Below are positions 4,981-6,813 of a stretch of 6,813 bases of DNA, in pieces. The notes beneath the pieces were generated by a model. The model did no database searches, was not told the origin of the DNA, and saw only the letters and a list, made by a program, of their open reading frames with translations. Position numbers and translations under genes: made by a program. How positions within the stretch are numbered: position 1 is the stretch's first letter; each line of letters starts with the position of its first letter. Source of the stretch: Clostridia bacterium (GTDB lineage: Bacteria > Bacillota_A > Clostridia > Oscillospirales > CAG-272); contig JAGAIH010000103.1 in NCBI GenBank assembly GCA_017626655.1, positions 1-6,813 on the forward strand, written 5' to 3'.

Positions 4981-6813
4981 ATGAAACTCTCTTTTTCCAC
5001 CAAAGGGTGGCATAATCATACCTTTGACGAGTTCTGCGACATGGCCTCCTCTCTGGGCTATGCCGGCGTGGAGATCCACAATATCCACGGTCCCATGTTC
5101 GTGAGCCGTGACGGCGCCTTCTACGACTACGCCGCCGCCGCCACCCTCCGTCGCCTCTATGAGAAGAAGCTGACCGTCCCCTGCATCGACTGCCTCATTG
5201 ATCCCTCGGACGCTACTACCGCCGCCGAGGCCGAGGCTGAGATCCTCCATTGCATGGACGTGGCAGGAAGCCTCCGAATCCCCAACATCCGTCTTCGCAC
5301 CGCCGCCGCTCCCGAGGGAGAGGTGGAGGCCGCCATCGAAAACGTGGCCGCTCTGATTGCCCGCGTCCTCCCCGAGGCCGAGGCGAGCGGGGTGTGCCTC
5401 CTCATGGAGACCTCGGGCCTGTTCTGCAAGTCGGTAACCCTCCGCGACCTCCTGGACCGCTTCGCCAGCGACAGCTTCGGCGCTCTGTGGCAGTTGTCTG
5501 CCGCCAACTTCGGCGGCGGCGAGACCCCCGAGGAGATCATCAAGAATCTGGGTGCCTACGTCCGTCACGTCCACTTCTGCGACACCCGCAGGACCGAGGA
5601 CGGGCTGGAGTTCTGCCTGGCGGGCGAGGGTGAGCTTCCCATCTCCGAGATCATGCTGGCTCTCCGCTCCGTCAACTACGACGGCTACATTTCTCTGGTC
5701 TGGGATCCTCAGTGGTGCGAGGAGCTGGACGATATGGAGATCATCCTCTCCCAGTTCGGCAGCTTCATGAAGCAGTTCGACGATCCCTCCAAGAAGCGCC
5801 GCACCCTCTACTTCAACCGCGCCCACACGGGTGAGTACGTCTGGGAAAAGGATCAGCTCATTGACCTCACCTTCTCCCAGGTGCTGGACCGCATGGTGGA
5901 GGAGTTCCCCGATCAGTACGCCTTCAAGTACACCACTCTGGACTACACCCGCACCTATTCCGAGTTCCGCGACGACGTGGACACCTTCGCCCGCGCCCTG
6001 ATCTCCATGGGCGTGAAGGCCGGTACCCACGTGGCGGTCTGGGCCTCCAACGTGCCCCAGTGGTACATCGCCTTCTGGGCCACCGTCAAGCTGGGCGCGG
6101 TGCTGGTCACGGTGAATACCGCCTACAAGATCCATGAGGTGGAGTACCTGCTCCGCCAGTCGGATACCCATACCCTCATCATGACCGAGGGGGCCAAGGA
6201 CTGCCACTACGGCAAGATCGTGGCCGAGCTTTGCCCCGAGTTGGAGGCCCTCCGCCCCGGCACTCCCCTCCACGCCCGCCGTCTGCCCTTCCTCCGCAAC
6301 GTCATCACCGTTGGCTACCGTCAGAAGGGCTGTATTGAGTGGCACGAGGCCGTGGCCCGTTCGGTACAGGTCCCTGTGGAGGAGGTTCACCGCATGGCCG
6401 CCGCCGTTCACAAGGACGACGTCTGCAATATGCAGTACACCTCGGGCACCACGGGCTTCCCCAAGGGCGTCATGCTGACCCACTACAACGTGGTCAACAA
6501 CGGTAAGTACATCGGCGACCACATGGAGCTGTCCACTGCCGACCGCATGATGATCCAGGTCCCCATGTTCCATTGCTTCGGCATGGTGCTGTCCATGACC
6601 GCCTCCATGACCCACGGTGCCACCATGTACCCCCTGCCCTACTTTTCCCCCCAGCCCGCTTTGGCCTGTGTGCATAACGAGCATATCACCGCCTTCAACG
6701 GCGTGCCTACCATGTTCATCGCCATGATGCAGCATGAGGACTTCGCCAAGACCGACTTCAGCCACATCCGTATCGGCATCATGGCCGGTTCCAACTGCCC
6801 CGCGGACCTCATG
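4981..6813 (+). CDS. Fusion protein: xylose isomerase-like TIM barrel + acyl-CoA synthetase (ACSF2/YngI type), 3'-truncated by window
   Basis: One open frame of 611 codons to the window edge without a stop. Residues about 1-262 resemble the sugar phosphate isomerase/epimerase (AP endonuclease 2) barrel: LGYAGVEIHN (25-34), LLMETSG (140-146), HVHFCDT (196-202), YDGYISLVW (233-241). From about 280 it is an AMP-forming acyl-CoA synthetase: LVTVNTAYK (115 residues before the P-loop), the ATP-binding YTSGTTGFPKG (486-496), PMFHCFGM (528-535), FNGVPTMF (572-579) and GIMAGSNCP (599-607), closest by eye to medium-chain ACSF2/YngI enzymes. Such a domain is about 540 residues, so roughly 200 remain outside. 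The joint has no stop, no frameshift, and no ribosome binding site at the internal ATG near 5767, so the fusion looks real. AGGA at 4970-4973 lies 7 bases before the start. It shares the T-box transcript with the LeuA-like gene. The substrate is unknown; branched-chain fatty acids fit the context. Confidence 0.88.
   Translation, partial: MKLSFSTKGWHNHTFDEFCDMASSLGYAGVEIHNIHGPMFVSRDGAFYDYAAAATLRRLYEKKLTVPCIDCLIDPSDATTAAEAEAEILHCMDVAGSLRIPNIRLRTAAAPEGEVEAAIENVAALIARVLPEAEASGVCLLMETSGLFCKSVTLRDLLDRFASDSFGALWQLSAANFGGGETPEEIIKNLGAYVRHVHFCDTRRTEDGLEFCLAGEGELPISEIMLALRSVNYDGYISLVWDPQWCEELDDMEIILSQFGSFMKQFDDPSKKRRTLYFNRAHTGEYVWEKDQLIDLTFSQVLDRMVEEFPDQYAFKYTTLDYTRTYSEFRDDVDTFARALISMGVKAGTHVAVWASNVPQWYIAFWATVKLGAVLVTVNTAYKIHEVEYLLRQSDTHTLIMTEGAKDCHYGKIVAELCPELEALRPGTPLHARRLPFLRNVITVGYRQKGCIEWHEAVARSVQVPVEEVHRMAAAVHKDDVCNMQYTSGTTGFPKGVMLTHYNVVNNGKYIGDHMELSTADRMMIQVPMFHCFGMVLSMTASMTHGATMYPLPYFSPQPALACVHNEHITAFNGVPTMFIAMMQHEDFAKTDFSHIRIGIMAGSNCPADLM

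Noticed and set aside
4924..6765. Very long open frame on the minus strand (613 codons) opposite the fusion gene
   Set aside because: It is the antisense shadow of a GC-rich coding frame; its translation is low-complexity, rich in Gly, His, Val and Leu, with no recognisable domain and no matching ribosome binding site. The same holds for the minus-strand frames at 621-1997, 1855-3150 and 3363-5003.

Overview
The window looks like a piece of chromosome from a GC-rich anaerobic Firmicute, most likely a gut-type clostridium of the Oscillospiraceae/Ruminococcaceae kind. The reasons are strong AGGAGG ribosome binding sites, a T-box riboswitch (nearly confined to Gram-positive bacteria), a ferredoxin-linked 2-oxoacid oxidoreductase, third codon positions dominated by C and G, and AT-rich control regions. 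The lineage is an inference; no marker gene is present. All genes lie on the + strand and together form a branched-chain amino acid / branched-chain acyl-CoA neighbourhood.

Block 1 (1-1925) holds the end of the alpha subunit, the whole beta subunit and the whole gamma subunit of a 2-ketoisovalerate-type (VOR/KOR family) ferredoxin oxidoreductase. The genes are packed with 1-base overlap and 0-base spacing. Block 2 (1926-2076) is a hairpin-rich spacer that looks like a dispersed palindromic repeat. Block 3 (2077-3141) is a branched-chain amino acid aminotransferase (ilvE), closed by a strong intrinsic terminator at 3157-3183.

Block 4 begins with a near-perfect sigma-A promoter (TTGACA-17-TATAAT with an extended -10) and a 270-base T-box leader. 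The leader can be folded by eye to a CUC (leucine) specifier and a UGGU tRNA-end binding bulge, so it should respond to uncharged tRNA-Leu. It controls two genes. The first (3573-4955) is a LeuA-family protein that keeps the C-terminal leucine-sensor-type domain but has lost almost every catalytic residue of 2-isopropylmalate synthase. The second (4981 to the window end) is a single polypeptide joining a xylose-isomerase-like TIM barrel, itself with an eroded metal site, to a fatty acyl-CoA synthetase of the ACSF2/YngI type.

A working model, which is inference: under leucine shortage the T-box operon makes an acyl-CoA synthetase that activates branched-chain fatty acids such as isovalerate. 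The ferredoxin oxidoreductase could carboxylate the acyl-CoA reductively to the 2-oxoacid, and IlvE could aminate it to leucine. The LeuA-like protein could be a leucine-sensing regulator or partner of this salvage route rather than a synthase. The pseudo-LeuA plus TIM barrel-acyl-CoA synthetase pair under a leucine T-box is the most unusual content of the window.
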